The position numbers were made by a program, and so were the translations under genes. From Urophycis tenuis (lineage: Eukaryota > Chordata > Actinopteri > Gadiformes > Phycidae), in the NCBI GenBank assembly GCA_036785325.1, contig JAXIVH010000013.1, positions 125,001 through 189,000 on the forward strand: 64,000 nt of DNA, given 5' to 3'. Below are positions 1-54,873 of this stretch, piece by piece; positions within the stretch are counted from its first letter, which is position 1, and each line of letters opens with the position of its first letter. The notes below the pieces were generated by a model that ran no database searches, was not told the origin of the DNA, and saw only the letters and a program-made list of their open reading frames with translations.

Positions 1-305
1 TGACACTACAAGTTAACCTACTGCCACTACAAGTTAACCTACTGCCCTTACAAGTTAACCTACTGCCACTACAAGTTAAACTACTGACACTACAAGTTAA
101 CCTACTGACACCACAAGTTAACCTACTGACACTACAAGTTAAACTACTGACACTACAAGTTAAACTACTGACACTACAAGTTAACCTACTGCCACTACAA
201 GTTAAACTACTGACACTACAAGTTAACCTACTGACACCACAAGTTAACCTACTGACACTACAAGTTAAACTACTGACACTACAAGTTAAACTACTGACAC
301 TACAC
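1..305. repeat. 21-bp minisatellite
   Basis: About 14 head-to-tail copies of a 21-bp unit (TGACACTACAAGTTAACCTAC and variants) run from the window edge. The variants differ at a few positions (CCT/AAC, TGACAC/TGCCAC). The array may continue to the left. It is non-coding and lies downstream of the last swap70 exon seen here, so it is probably in a swap70 intron. Confidence 0.95.
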
Positions 306-1090
306 CATCTACTGTCTGACATCACAGAGGAACTGATCTCAGCAGAGAGGAAGGCATCTAGACAGAAAGAAGGAAGTAGGCCTGTCTGTGAACCCCAGCA
401 ACAGAACAACAATGTATTAGCAATTAGCAATGTATTAACAATGTATAAAATGAAGGGACACATGTAGGCTGTGGTGGTTGCTCAGGATCATTTGATTCTC
501 TAGTCAGAATCAGAATCAAGTTTATTGTAGTAGTAGTAGTAGTAGTCCACTTCACAAAGTTACATTCTTTCTGTTCCTAGCTGTGGCATCTGCCACACGT
601 CACATTTATGGTCTGAGGTAAAAAGGTTTTTTTATGGTTCAGGAGACCCCCCTTTGATTGTCAAGAGTGTATCACACATTGTGTATTGAATGTTGAATGT
701 GGAATGAAACATGTTAATTAAAAAAATATCAAATAAACTGAATTGTTGGTGAAAAACGGAATAATAGGTGGGAAATAAACCATAGAAAACATTTACGATA
801 ACATTAAATCCAATGGTTGTCTTTCAGAAAAAAAACATTTGGAAGCTTGCAAAGGTGTCCAAAATTTGAGGAACAGAGAATGTAATAAATTATAATAAAA
901 AAATGAAACCAATATGACTGTATGTGTAAATAAATGTATATGTTCAGTAATCAAATGATAAAACAACAGGAACACAAACTTGAAATACTCATGGGAGGAA
1001 GCATTACTACTTCAGCGGTGAGCTTGCATATGCATGTGTGTGTGTGTTTGAATGTGCGTGTGTGTACAAGGTGGGGTTGTTCTGTCCTGA
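306..1090. other. AT-rich stretch without a recognised gene
   Basis: Contains a short (TAG)n run near 528-545 and otherwise unremarkable AT-rich sequence. I found no further swap70 exon here; the missing C-terminal exons must lie left of the window. By position it is an intron of swap70. Confidence 0.6.
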
Positions 1091-1095
1091 CTGAC

Positions 1096-26466
<25,371 letters not shown>

Positions 26467-27120
26467 GGCGATAACTGTCCCTCTAGAACCACTACGACGA
26501 TCACTGAGCGGCTGTGCGCGGCGGTCCAGTTTCCTCCACTCAGTCAGCGACGGCCACGTGACGAGCTGTCATACACTTGAGGTTCGTGTGTTGCAGCCTA
26601 TGGACAGAGCACCACTCAGCGACATAAATCCAAACGTAATGCAAACGTGACAGTTTGTACTTCCCTGTTTTCCCACGATGTCTAAGATAATAGTATAACC
26701 ATGGGCGTTGCTACCATTGCTGTTTAATGACATTAGAATGTCCTAGTTTGAAAAGTTTGAGCACGAAGAATGGCAGAATCCACACAAGATTGTCACCTTG
26801 ATTAATATGACAGAATCTTAGATGGAGAGGACTCCCTCTTTAGGTTTAACACGTGTACTGCATGCAGTGCATATTGGCTGATTGTGTATATGAACGCATT
26901 GGTTTTGTTTTTCTTTTGAAGTTTGAAAACTATTGGCCTTCAGTGGCAGCACTAAATAAGGAACCTTTTTTCGACATTTGCTTGGGAGGAAATGGTACAC
27001 AAGCAGACTAAAAACCTGATTAATCTGAGATGTTTTACTTGCTTACTACTTACTACTTAGTACTTGCTTAATTGGGATTGGCGATGTCAGGCAAACACAA
27101 TTAGCCACTCAAAGCAGAAC
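26467..27120 (-). promoter_or_regulatory. swap70 5' flank (inferred promoter region)
   Basis: This lies immediately upstream of the swap70 ATG (26466). The first 150 bp are GC-richer (GGCTGTGCGCGGCGGTCCAG near 26509) and contain a CACGTG E-box at 26553. No TATA box is obvious. The promoter role is inferred from position only. Confidence 0.45.
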
Positions 27121-27939
27121 CACAAAATGTAGTCTTGATGAGAATTTATTCAAATGAACCAGTTACAGGTTAACAAGATTATGTTAGCATTTACAGAAAC
27201 AAAACCAACAAAACAAAAAACCAAGAGCAAAGTGTGAAACCAGCCCTGTGGAAACAAAGTGATTTGAACATGAAAGAACCTCGGTGAACAGGGAGAAGAT
27301 TGATCTAATGCTACAGGCAGGGTTGGCAGCTCACAGGAACAAGAAAGCACTCTGTACCAGTTCTTACAGACACAAGGAAAACACAGGTAGGTCACCAGAT
27401 AAGAACTGATTATGGAAAGGAAATTAATTCCCGCTACTACAAAGTAAGAGCCAAATGATCTCAAAGAATCCAATGTGACCCTGCCTCAGCGAACAAACAA
27501 CACATCAATAGCAGCAGGTTCCCTTCCATCTTGTTTTTGCGTGGTCCACTCGTCACCAACAAAGTGCTCTTATTTTATGCTTCATCCAAGCAGACGCCAT
27601 TCGACAGGCAGTAAGGTGCTCACGGCCACGGGCAAGTACATTCACAATGAAGAGAGCTTCATACGTCACTGACTGGCTGCCAGCTCAAGTCTTTTTTTTG
27701 CAGGAAGTCCATGTAGAATGGTGCCTGGCATCTGTTGAACCTTGTGTGGAACAGTGTAGATATAGTAGCTACCTAGACAAGAACCTCATTTTCCAGGAGT
27801 AGGTTGGTGACGATGCCCAAACCATGTTTAGAAGATCGTTAACAGAAATAAGATGAGCCTAGCCCCGACAGGAACACAGCAAGGCACAGTACTCGCTGAA
27901 GCTTCTACAGCCCAACACTGGTACGGGTTTCCAGCGGTC

Positions 27940-27945
27940 TTTATT
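27940..27945 (-). terminator. wee1 poly(A) signal candidate
   Basis: AATAAA on the minus strand, about 100 bp after the wee1 stop. A second AATAAA at 27145-27150 could give a longer 3' UTR of about 0.9 kb. Confidence 0.5.
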
Positions 27946-28045
27946 TGGCTGAAAAACATATTTCCATTTGTCTGCTGGGAAGGTGGTGGAGGGGGGTTTC
28001 ATGATCCCCTATGTTTTGGAAGCCAATTTGAAGTGGTGGAGGTAC

Positions 28046-31000
28046 TCAGTAGATGGTCAGGCTGACAGAACGATTCATCTTCTTGCCAACCAGCCTGGAG
28101 GTTCTGGGATTGGCTTGGAGAGTGGAGCGGGTCAGGACACGGTCTGTGGAGAGAACCTTCTCCTCTGCTGCTGCTTTTGCCATCTGGGCCTTCTTCAGTT
28201 CTCTGAGGAAAAGAACAGTGTTAAGACGCAACCTTATTAATGCCTGAAGTTTTTTCGGCGTTATCAAAGTCTTTGGATGAATGCTGGATGTGGGGTAAGT
28301 GTAGTTCTGATAAATTCTAATCGGCTGTGTAGCAGTGAATTTACTTTTGGAGCAGGGCGTTCTTGAACCTCTCTGCGTTGAGCTCCACCCGAAGTTGATC
28401 TGCACTCATTCTGGCTGCGGTGAGGAGCACAGGGTGCTTGATGAGGTCAGAAGTTGACGGTCTCCTGGCAGGGTTAGGATGGATCATCAGCTGAAAGAGG
28501 AACAGATAAGGTTCAGCTTTTAAAAAAAACGGTACTAAGCAGCAGGAAACCATGCATTAGAACCTAGCTCCACCCACACCAAATGTCAACCAGAGATGAC
28601 GCAGACTGCAGCATGGACAATTACTTGAGTGAACTCTGATACCAGTACATTAAATAGGTACAATATGTAACTTTTATGCATTAAAACATCTAAAAACAGA
28701 CTGTTTTTAGATGTTTAAGCTGTACATTTTGTTGAGTTGTGCACTTTATCCCAGTTGTTTCTAACAATGTTGAAACCCAGAGAAACACATTGTATTCATG
28801 GTAACGGTCATGACATTTGGTTGCAGGTCAGCAACAGCAACAGTTATTTGATTGATTGATTGCATGTAAGAACCCAGGTTAATAGTTCATATGTTATAGA
28901 TGTAAATCAGCCATGATTTTTGTTCAACTCTGACGTGGCTGGCAGTTGGCGATCAATCGTATTTGAAACAAATGTTTAGCAGCTCCAAGCGCTGATTCTT
29001 TGATTGGTGCGACCCAGATAAGTACATACATATTGCCCTGGCTAGATAGCCTTCTCCAATAGTGCTCAAGAACAACAAATCCACAAGTTTAGGGTTAGGT
29101 CAATGGCACTCAATGTTTTATAACTGCCTAATGTTGCAACACACCTACACGGCGAGAGGGGTGAAGCCTTGAATCAGCAGGTAGGGCTGAGGTCTCTACT
29201 AGCCCCAAATGTTTCCCTGTACTCCACATGAACCATGAGGGACCACAGGAGAAATATGCCAAAGTGACGCTGGGCATGAAATTTTACTTTGCAAAACCTT
29301 GATCCAATGTTTTGCGATTGTAGACAACAACGAATAAAGAAAAACATGTTTTAATCCACTGTGTATCCTAACTGTTTTCATCCACAGTGGATAAAAACAT
29401 GGTTTTCATGACACCTGACCGATTACTAATTTCAAACATCCGATACAACATCGGAAAGTAATTACATCCCCAGCGATTCACTATTGCATCAGAATGTGAT
29501 TCTATAGCACAATGCATCTTCATTCATGTTTCATACTGAGCACAGGCACATATGGGGCTAGGCATCTACATTGAGGTTTGAACCCAGAATCATTGTGGGG
29601 AGGGAGTAGACCACTACAGCCTTCCCCCCCAACAGTAGAAGGACATTAGAGTGTGGGTAAGTTCAAATACAATAATGAATTCAGCATACAGATTTACTTG
29701 GGAGTATTCAGTTACATTTTCCCATCTCCCCTCATGGGAAATGAGTGGAGGATAGTTTGGATGATGACCTAGGTACCTTGAGGAGGTCAAGGAACTCTGG
29801 AGCGAGCACTTGGGGAATTGCAGGCAGTTTCCCCTGGCGGATCTCGTGCCACTTGTCTCCATTGGTGGGAAGGGGCTCTGTCCCTGAGGCACTGAGCACA
29901 GTCAGAGCCAGCGCAAAGATGTCTGCCTTTGTCAGGTTACTGTAGTCCTGTGGAAGGAAAACACAGGGTGATGAGATACACATAAAACCATGTACTGTGT
30001 TAGAGACATTATAGTTACATGAAGCAGAGCTACGTTGAAGGGCAGAACATTTTACCTCTTGGAGAATTTCATTGGCTAGGTATCTGCTGTCCCCTTCCTC
30101 TACTTGAGGATTGTTCACCCTAGTCACATGACCAAGGTCACCTATTTTGTAGACTACACTGGTGGTCATGGAATCGTTGTCATCATCCTCGTCACACTCA
30201 TCCACGCTGGGAACAGACTTTCGTGCGATGAAGATGTTGCCTGGGAGAACACAATGCAAGAGGTTAACAAGGTTGTTATGGATGTTCTAGTATATTTACA
30301 TGTCAACAATCTATCCTCCTCTAGGTGCTTCTGGTAGACTGCATTGCTGCCTAACCATCCCCTAACCACCTATTGATAAAAATACAGAAATAATTACATT
30401 TGTTTTGTTTTTATTAACCAATTAACTTTTACTTGAACATTTTGTAGGGACAAAAACAATGCTATATAATATTCCACTTGACAGTCACTATAAATCAAAT
30501 GTATGCATGTACAATAACATATGTGTATAATGTCCAAGGATAGGTGGGAATGCTTTACCAGATATTCATTTGGCAAAAAAACATACTAATGAGGAGGAGC
30601 CCATCTTGCTCAAGGATTACAGGGGATTATGAGGATCAAACCCAGATCAAATTGTCTGGGTGTCATTAAGTGTTATGCTTAAGACCTTAAGCATAACATC
30701 TAACTTCACTAGACCCCCAGCCACCCCCCAAAACAACAACCACTTGCTGTGTTGATATGGTTAGGCACTCACTTGGCTTGATGTCCATGTGTACCAGTGA
30801 CGTGGAGTGGATGTACTTGAGGCCCCGGGTGACCTGGAGAAGCAAGTCTTTGAGCTCCAGCTCTGTGAGGTAGCACAGCCGCCGGTAGTTCTCAGAGATG
30901 ACATCAGAAAGGGTGCCTCCATTGCAGTACTCGTTCTGGATGAGCATGTGGTCGTCCTCAGCCCAAGCCGAATAGTAGCGCACCACGTGGGGGTGCTGAC

Positions 31001-34000
31001 CTAGCACGGCATGGGCGTAGACTTCCCGTAGAGCATTCTGCCTGGAGAGCAGCAGTGGAGAAGGTGGAGGCAATGGTCAATCACAGGACTTAAGAGTCTG
31101 GGTTCAAGGACCACAACCTGGATGTACGTTTCTGGGTTCAAATTGTAAACTGTACTTGTAGAGAACCTTCAAAAACTAAGTTTATAAAGTAGTTCATGAA
31201 CAATAAAATTAATTATTCAAAATACCACTGCTAATCCAATCAATTAATCAATAGAGGCAAGGACAGGTCTTAATGGGGCAGAGGTAGTACATCAATCAAT
31301 GAATACAAAAAGGTTAACATAGGTTCAACCTACTCGTCTACAGATCCAGCCAGAGGTTTCTTGGACCTCTTGATGGCGTAGATGCAGCCGTCTAGTCTCT
31401 TCACGCACTTGAAGACAGCGCCAAACTCCCCGCAGCCAATCTTCTCCAGCTCGTGGAACTCAAAGGTATAGCGAGACATCATGTTGCTCTCCATCATGGT
31501 GATCCTCTGAGGATGACCAAGACATGGTTAGACTCATTTACATAGGAGGCATGACAGGCAGACAAAAATCTTGACATTACAAAAACTAAATGTTGAGATG
31601 AATCTGATTAGATTAATCAAGTCAGTCATGTAAGCATTACACTAGTTAAAGTGTCGATGCTTAGATGACTCGTTGAATTCTGAATAAAATTCAACTTATT
31701 GTAAGAAAATAATATCTTCAACTATCAACATGCATGATGAACTATATGTCAAATAACATTCATTATCTCTACTGTATAAAAAAACAAAACAACACAAATA
31801 TACCAATACATGCTGATGTAATGCACTACCAACACTGATTTAACATCAACCACTTAATGGTTTCACCTGTGATACACTCTGCAGATGCACAGCAGGAATG
31901 AAAAACTGCCCAAAAAATATTTAATTCACTGTCCTAATCTCAGTAACGCTTGTCATGTAGGCACATAACAAGCATTTCCACCAATTGCCACATATCAAAA
32001 GTCAGTTTTAATCAATTTTATACAATCAATGTGCATTGCACCCACACAGTAGCTCTGCTAGTCATACTGACCTGCTTTAAACTGTTGTGGAGATAGCAGG
32101 ATACACTTCTAAACAGTTAGTTAGTTTTAGTGTAACCGTCAGTGTGTCCCCAGCTGAATTACATTTTTAGTTGGGCTATTGTTTACATTGCATTGTTTAC
32201 ATAGCAGTTTACAACACTACACCCAGGGGACTCCCTGGGTGTATTGTTGTAATGTGTGTTGTAGTGTTGTAAGTGCCTCAAAGCACTCGGGGGGCTCTTT
32301 CATCCCATCAGCTATCAGACTCTACAACACCTCAACCACCCGCTCCCAACGTCTCGAAAGCTCCAACACCTCCTGATAATGGACTAAACACCACACCCCA
32401 CACCTCAGGACTGCTGCCTAAACTGTTGTTATTTATGCCTTCCTACATGTTCGTAGTTTACCTGTGAAATCCTGTACTTTTGCACATCAACTTGCACAAT
32501 TTATATCTGCACATCCATTTCTATATTTACACCTCAGTCAGACTCATCAACCAATTGCACTGTTCATCTTCAATAGGATGATTACTATGTATGTATATAG
32601 GTTTTCATTTTTTTCATTTGATCTGATTCTAAGCTTTCATATAATTTTATCTTAATTTAGGTGAATCTATTTATTGTTTATACTCTGGTCTTTTAGTGCA
32701 CTCCTTTATCCCTCTATACTGCTGGTCAATGTGAATATCTCCTAAGGGGGATAAATAAAGGAATATCTTATCCACCGCTGAGATATGGGCGTTCCAATTA
32801 AAAAATAACATAAGTACAATAGGCATCAACAGTTGTACACTGCAAATACCTCGTAATTTCACAATAACGGAGCTCATAACCAGTCACTGGAGCAAAAAGT
32901 TACCTTAGATGGAGGAACAATCTCATCCTCCCCTTCACAGTCGCTGGCCTCCATATCCTCCCCACAGGAGCTGGAGTAAGAAAAACGTCCATTGTTACAC
33001 ATTCTGACCAGCAGAGGACAGCACGATCCGGTTTCACAAGCACATGGCAGAATTTACAAATAACCATGAGGTCTTGGTTTCAGGCCCAACCCCTTTCACT
33101 CCGATTCAATTTAGTCAATTGCCTATTAACGATTCTGGTTTCAACCACAATGGGTTTCAATCGGTGTACATCAAGAGAAAGGTCTAGGTGTTAAGATTAC
33201 ACAGGAAAAACGAGTTATTGTTAAAACCATGGAAAGGTTTTGTGAATGTAGGTAACAATCTAGCTAGTCTCATTCACCTCTGCAAAAACAAACTTTGAGT
33301 TAAAGACTTCAGTCGATTAAGTATGTAATTTTGGTAAGTGCACCTGCTTGGTTAAGGTGACATGTTTTAATTAATGGTGTAATTTGAGCGTGTATGAGAC
33401 ATACTCGTTCCAGTGTGCTCTCTTTCTGTTGTTTCTCTGCTGCGTAGCCGACTGGATGAGAAGTGAGTCAGGGGTGAATGGGTTAAAGTTGACCAGTGGC
33501 GTCTGGCATGTCCTGCCACCACCGTCTGTGAGCGCCTTCCCAGCCTGCTCAACAGTCTTGAACAGGGCCACCCTCCTGCTGGACGGGCCCACACTGGAGC
33601 CACGGGCTCTGGACAACAGGCTCTGGAGGAGAAAACAAACATGGACGTTTGAAAAAATAATCATTAAAAAACAAAAATCAGGGTTTAATGTTGACAGAAT
33701 ACCATTTCAACTGATGAGGCTAGACCCGCTCATAGCAATAAGTAGTGTAAATATTTGTCCAGAGAATGGAAATTGTATGCATACATTTTTTTAACGGGGG
33801 TCTGATATAAATGGGATGACATGCCCAGACACAAAACCTCTGACTTCAACATTATGCAATTGTAGTGTAGAGGATCACAAAAGTAGGTCAATGGGTAGAT
33901 TGGCACATTCGTCGAAAACTAACAATTAATCTTATCAGACGTATTTGGCATTTGTTAAACTAAAAGCAGCATTATCAGTTTAAATGGACCCCATGGCATG

Positions 34001-34622
34001 AGCAACGTTAAATATAAAGGGGGTAATTGACATTTAATAGGCAATGAAACATTGCACAACCAGCAAACTGATAACTTGGTTTCGAATACAACATATCTTC
34101 AAACTACAAGTCTTTAAATTCAGTTTAGTGTTACGATATACAAACCTTTGGCGTGTGTGGAGTATCGAATAGTCGAAGTTTTCTGAAAGTTTTGTGCGGT
34201 GGTGTGTCGGGACAATCCGGGATCGGTGAGCTGGAGGCTTCGCCGTCGTCTTGGACGAAGGAGGGCTCCGGCGATCCGCTGTACAAACGAGAGCTTTTCC
34301 GTGGAGAGGGCGAGCAATTCGCAAAAATAACGCTTCTTGGGGAACGTAACGACGGCGAACCAAATCCCTCTTCGTCCCAAAGTCCCACATCGTCTTCCCC
34401 TGTACGACTCGAGGGACTTCCCCCCAGCCGCTTCTCCACAGTTTCTCGACGCACATGCATCGGGGAATCCAGCTCGGTAAAGCCCGACTCCGCTCCGGTG
34501 CTGTTATTAACGTCCTCGATAGCGTCCTCCTCCCCGTCGCTAGATGTAAATTGCAGCTTTTGGCAAATGGGTCGTACCTTCGGGGATGGTGTCCCATGCC
34601 GATGGCAACTGTAACTCGACAT
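28046..34622 (-). CDS. wee1: wee1, WEE1 G2 checkpoint kinase, complete
   Basis: WEE1 phosphorylates CDK1 on Tyr15 in the nucleus and holds cells in G2. Nine coding exons join in frame to 620 codons plus stop (human 646): 34622-34146, 33622-33405, 32970-32904, 31506-31334, 31041-30773, 30240-30056, 29947-29777, 28490-28345, 28202-28046. The N-terminal region is Ser/Pro-rich. The kinase domain begins at about residue 270: glycine loop IGCGEFGAVF (277-286), catalytic lysine in YAIKRSKKPLAG (K300), HAVLGQHPHVVRY, the Wee1-type catalytic loop HMDIKPSN (396-403) and metal-binding DLG in KIGDLGHVTR (436-438). An acidic insert follows the catalytic loop (ECDEDDDND). The C-terminus ends in VGKKMNRSVSLTIY. 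All splice sites are GT-AG. It is WEE1 rather than WEE2 by overall match. Its upstream neighbour znf143 is in the same orientation. Confidence 0.98.
28684..28716. repeat. 16-bp perfect hairpin in wee1 intron
   Basis: AAACATCTAAAAACAG and its exact complement are separated by one base. It lies in the intron between coding exons 7 and 8. Confidence 0.9.
28720..29776. other. wee1 intron 7, nothing recognised
   Basis: No exon or transposon is recognised apart from the hairpin at 28684-28716. Confidence 0.55.
31507..32240. other. wee1 intron 3, left part
   Basis: AT-rich, with no recognised element. The LINE 3' end begins just beyond it. Confidence 0.5.
32265..32775 (+). mobile_element. LINE 3'-end fragment (L2/CR1-like)
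   Basis: The frame SFIPSAIRLYNTSTTRSQ (from about 32300) is the ORF2 C-terminus typical of fish L2-like LINEs. A 3' UTR follows, rich in TTGCAC motifs and ending GGGGGATAAATAAAGGAATA near 32775. It is 5'-truncated and inserted antisense to wee1, in intron 3. Confidence 0.85.
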
Positions 34623-35250
34623 TTTTTTAATTAAAGCCCGACCTCAACGACGCAAAAATGTCGCGGGTGAGCCGTCTTTCTGGCAACGTAATTTTACGTT
34701 ACTTTCAAAAAAATCTAGCTCGCTAACGTATACTTACGTTGTGGTTAAGAAACTATTTAACAAATCTCACAGGAACCAGTTTAAACTTTGAACTAAAACT
34801 TCGCCAACATGTTAAAAAAAATCTAGCTTGTTTGCTAATAAAAACACGCCCATTCAACTGGACACGACACGAACCTGTGTTCTCCGCTCCAAAAACTTCT
34901 AGGAAAAAGTAACTCGGAATTCTTGTCGTGCGTTACAAGCCGACGCGGACACACACTAGAAGCAGTGAAGCCACTTCTCATTTAACGCCGTATTTCCACA
35001 AGAAATATGTAGCTATGTTTACTAAACCGATTGAATGATACTGGTACTTCCTACAACGCGCGTGGCAAAAGACTTCCCGCGACCGTTTGTCACGTGTTTT
35101 CTCGCAGCCAATAGGAGTAGGCCTTGAAAGTTTAAAAGATAGGCGTTCCACGAGAGTTTATAACGTACTACGTCACCGATGATGGGCTAGTCAATGTGGC
35201 GCGAACAAAAGCTGTGGATCTTTGTGATCTGCTCACAGAAAAACAATTAC
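34623..35250 (-). promoter_or_regulatory. wee1 5' flank (inferred promoter)
   Basis: The region upstream of the wee1 ATG is GC-richer than its surroundings. It contains an E2F-like TTCCCGCG near 35075, a CACGTG near 35091 and a CCAAT near 35109. These elements are common in cell-cycle gene promoters. No TATA box was placed. Function is inferred from position and motifs. Confidence 0.45.
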
Positions 35251-35623
35251 ATTAGCCACATACAATAGGTCACACCACGATCAAAGAAATGAGTTAAGTG
35301 ATGTTAAAAACACTAACACCTACTCTATTCCAACTCAATACCGAAATACTATGGCAAACTATGTCGCTGACACGCATTGTACCGGACACGGCACATAAGA
35401 ATGAGTTTCATTAAACAAACAAGTCACACAATATTGTTTTTGTTTAATTAGAAATAGCATTACCTGTACATTGCAGTGTGCATTATGCACCATAAACATT
35501 AGAAAGCATCGCTCCCTTCTCCAAAGTTTGGATAAAGGAACAAAATGGCAAAACACAACAGCAGTTATCAAAAAAAACTGTACACATAAAAGCTAAGCTG
35601 TGGAAAAAAACTTTGAGGAAGAC

Positions 35624-35629
35624 TTTATT
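35624..35629 (-). terminator. znf143 poly(A) signal candidate
   Basis: AATAAA on the minus strand, 64 bp after the znf143 stop codon. Confidence 0.6.
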
Positions 35630-35692
35630 TCTTTCTAGTCCATTTCAGAAGGGTTTTGTGGTATCCTAATCATAAAGTTCTTAATGTTGGGG

Positions 35693-52365
<16,673 letters not shown>

Positions 52366-52374
52366 GCTTTAGCT

Positions 52375-53330
52375 GGCAGAACATGGTAAAGGACAGAAAA
52401 TAAATGGTATAGTAAAGCAACACATAATGTCTACAACGTAACAATGACACACCCATCCTAAGCACATGTACAACATCTTATCCTCCTATACTAGTTTAAT
52501 TCGTTTATCGGTACGAAACATGCACACACATTTTTATATATATTTACACACACACACACACACACTTTAGTTTCCGTTTGTGGGGTTCACTTGCTCTTAC
52601 TAATCTCCAACTGTGGCAAAACTATGAATTGAAAGCAAAGTTTTGTATGATTCTGTGTGCATGTTTCACCAAATCCAAATAAAAAAAGTTGGTGCCGACT
52701 AGACAGCAGTGTCAGCTGTGACCCACATGCGTTTAGTTAGCTAAATGATAACGTCACCATTAGCGTCGTAAAAGGCGGTTAGCAACAATGCTAACAGATT
52801 GTTAGTCACCATGCGACGAGTTTTCAGCAGTTTAAGTACAACATTTCGATATTAAGTGCTGTCCTGTCTGTATCAACCTCATTTAATGGGATTTCAATCA
52901 TGTATGCTACAAATATGCTAAAACATTTGCAAGTTCGCGTACGCCTCTCATATCTCACAACGAAGGTGAACGTAAAACAAGAACAGGGAATCCATTAGCT
53001 AATTAATGTCAACATCAGCATCATGACTTTCCAAATAGGATTTTATTTAAATAGATGTGTGGTTCTCCATTTCACCATTGAATCCCCACAGAAGTCAACC
53101 GTCCCTCTCCCAGGGATGGCTGTAGGAATAATGCACACTGGGTAAAAACCAATTTATATACTAACCTCAGAAAATTTCCAACAATTCCTCCTGTTCGACC
53201 ACCATGCACCAGTGCAGGAAACGTTCGGCGGTAGCGGTGCCCGGAAACATGTATTACAACATAATATTGCACAACCCACTTCTAAACAAACCTTTTGATT
53301 GGCTACATTGGTAGAACCATATATTTCTCG
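52375..53330 (-). promoter_or_regulatory. znf143 5' intron and inferred promoter
   Basis: The first coding exon starts at an acceptor (CTGCCAG before 52372), so transcription begins further right. A plausible non-coding first exon ends at a CTGAG|GTTAGT donor near 53165, and a CCAAT box on the minus strand lies near 53300. A short (AC)n lies at 52549-52566. The exon is inferred, not shown. Confidence 0.4.
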
Positions 53331-54860
53331 CACGTCTATTGGCCATGGTGCAGTTCAATTATTTATTGTTCTTTGGTGTATTGCTATCATACAGGTTTTG
53401 GGGCCCCTGACGGACGCCATTCCGTGTTGGTGTTCGTATTGTTTCTGGGTTTGGGCTGCGAATTTGCTGTTATTTTCTCCAGAATATCGGAATCATTATT
53501 CAGCCACATGTAATGGCGTTTCGGGAATCAGATGCCATTTTTTTACATGTAATTTCGTGCCACGGCATTGTGTTTATTCATTCTTCATTTACGTAAACAA
53601 GAGGGTTTTGGAACTGATCGGTATCCATCTTGAAAACAAGGTCGTGTGGGAAAAACTAGGGGCATATGGGCAATGCAGTGAACAGACAGGGCTGTTGAAG
53701 GCCGACTGCGATATCGTATTACAACTTTGTAGTTAATAAACACTAGATAATTACATTAAAACTCGTGAAACTAAGTGGAAAATTAGAAAAGCCAAAGGTT
53801 ATTGCACAGATATATTAGCCCATAACATTATTTAAACGTGCATGTTTGTCATAAATGTGACAAATGCGCCACCGCATCAAGAAGTCAATCACACATTTTG
53901 TTTAAAAAAAAAAACAATAAAAAAAACATACAAACTATGGTCTGAATAATGAAGTAAAATATCACAATTTATCTTCAGTAAAAAGATTTTCTTATTGCTT
54001 TATCAGGTCATTTCTCTTGTCACTCCCAGCTTAAAGGTTGGGAGTCGACAAGGACGAAATACTCAATAACTTACTGTGTCAAATTAAATCCACACAAACA
54101 ACTCTGAAGGAATACGATTACAACATTACTTCTGTAGTTTGCGTATAGGCCTACTTATGTTTGATGGAACATCAGTCCTGCAGTGATGATGGTAACACCC
54201 AACACATGGTGGCCAGTAGGCTATATTAAGACAGCCTGTAAATATATTAAAACAAATAACCAGACTTGATTTGATTCGTAATGAATACCTACAGTCTTGA
54301 TTTGTAGATAAATCGATCCTTTCATTGGTCACATCGCGACTTTCAGTCACTATGGCAACACAACGCGACAACAGCCACGTACCGATGGACGCACACAGCA
54401 AGATACACTTATAAGACTTAATAATATTTATTAATAAAAGTAGGCAGTCAAACGGTAAGTATTATAAATTTAATGTGCATACATTTGAGGTAAGAGCTGT
54501 CATGTAGCCAGTTTAGTTTGCATCAGCATGGTTTCCTTAACTCGTCCATGTTGGAGATCATTGCAATTTAACTTGCCCTAAAACATGGTGATATTTGTTG
54601 TTTAATGGGAAATTAACAGTTATTACAAGAGGTTGCATATCATTATTCATTGTTGTGAATGCATGTCTATGTTTGTTCATTTGTTTTGAAGTAATTATTA
54701 ATATGTAGTATTAAAAGCATATTCCTAAGCCTGTTTCATGTTTGTACCTTAAGTAAACCCATTGAAACCAATTGTCTGTAGAGTCAGAAATGTCCCAGTT
54801 CAGAGTTCTATAATGAGAATATAATAAGGCATGTGAAATGTCTGGTAGAAATGATGTTCT
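53331..54860. other. Intergenic region between znf143 and the C11orf16-like gene
   Basis: Divergent promoters probably lie here: znf143 to the left and the plus-strand gene to the right. The open frames at 53299-53736 show no recognisable family. A 5' non-coding exon for the plus-strand gene is expected but was not placed. Confidence 0.5.
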
Positions 54861-54873
54861 GTGCCTGCAGACG

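Noticed and set aside
1..305. Tandem repeats as a CRISPR array
   Set aside because: The units are directly adjacent with no unique spacers, and the genome is a vertebrate.
34153..34614. Plus-strand open frame of 153 codons
   Set aside because: It is antisense to wee1 exon 1 and is a shadow of that GC-rich coding exon.
53299..53736. 145-codon open frame between znf143 and the VWA gene
   Set aside because: No recognisable family, no splice partner and promoter-like surroundings.
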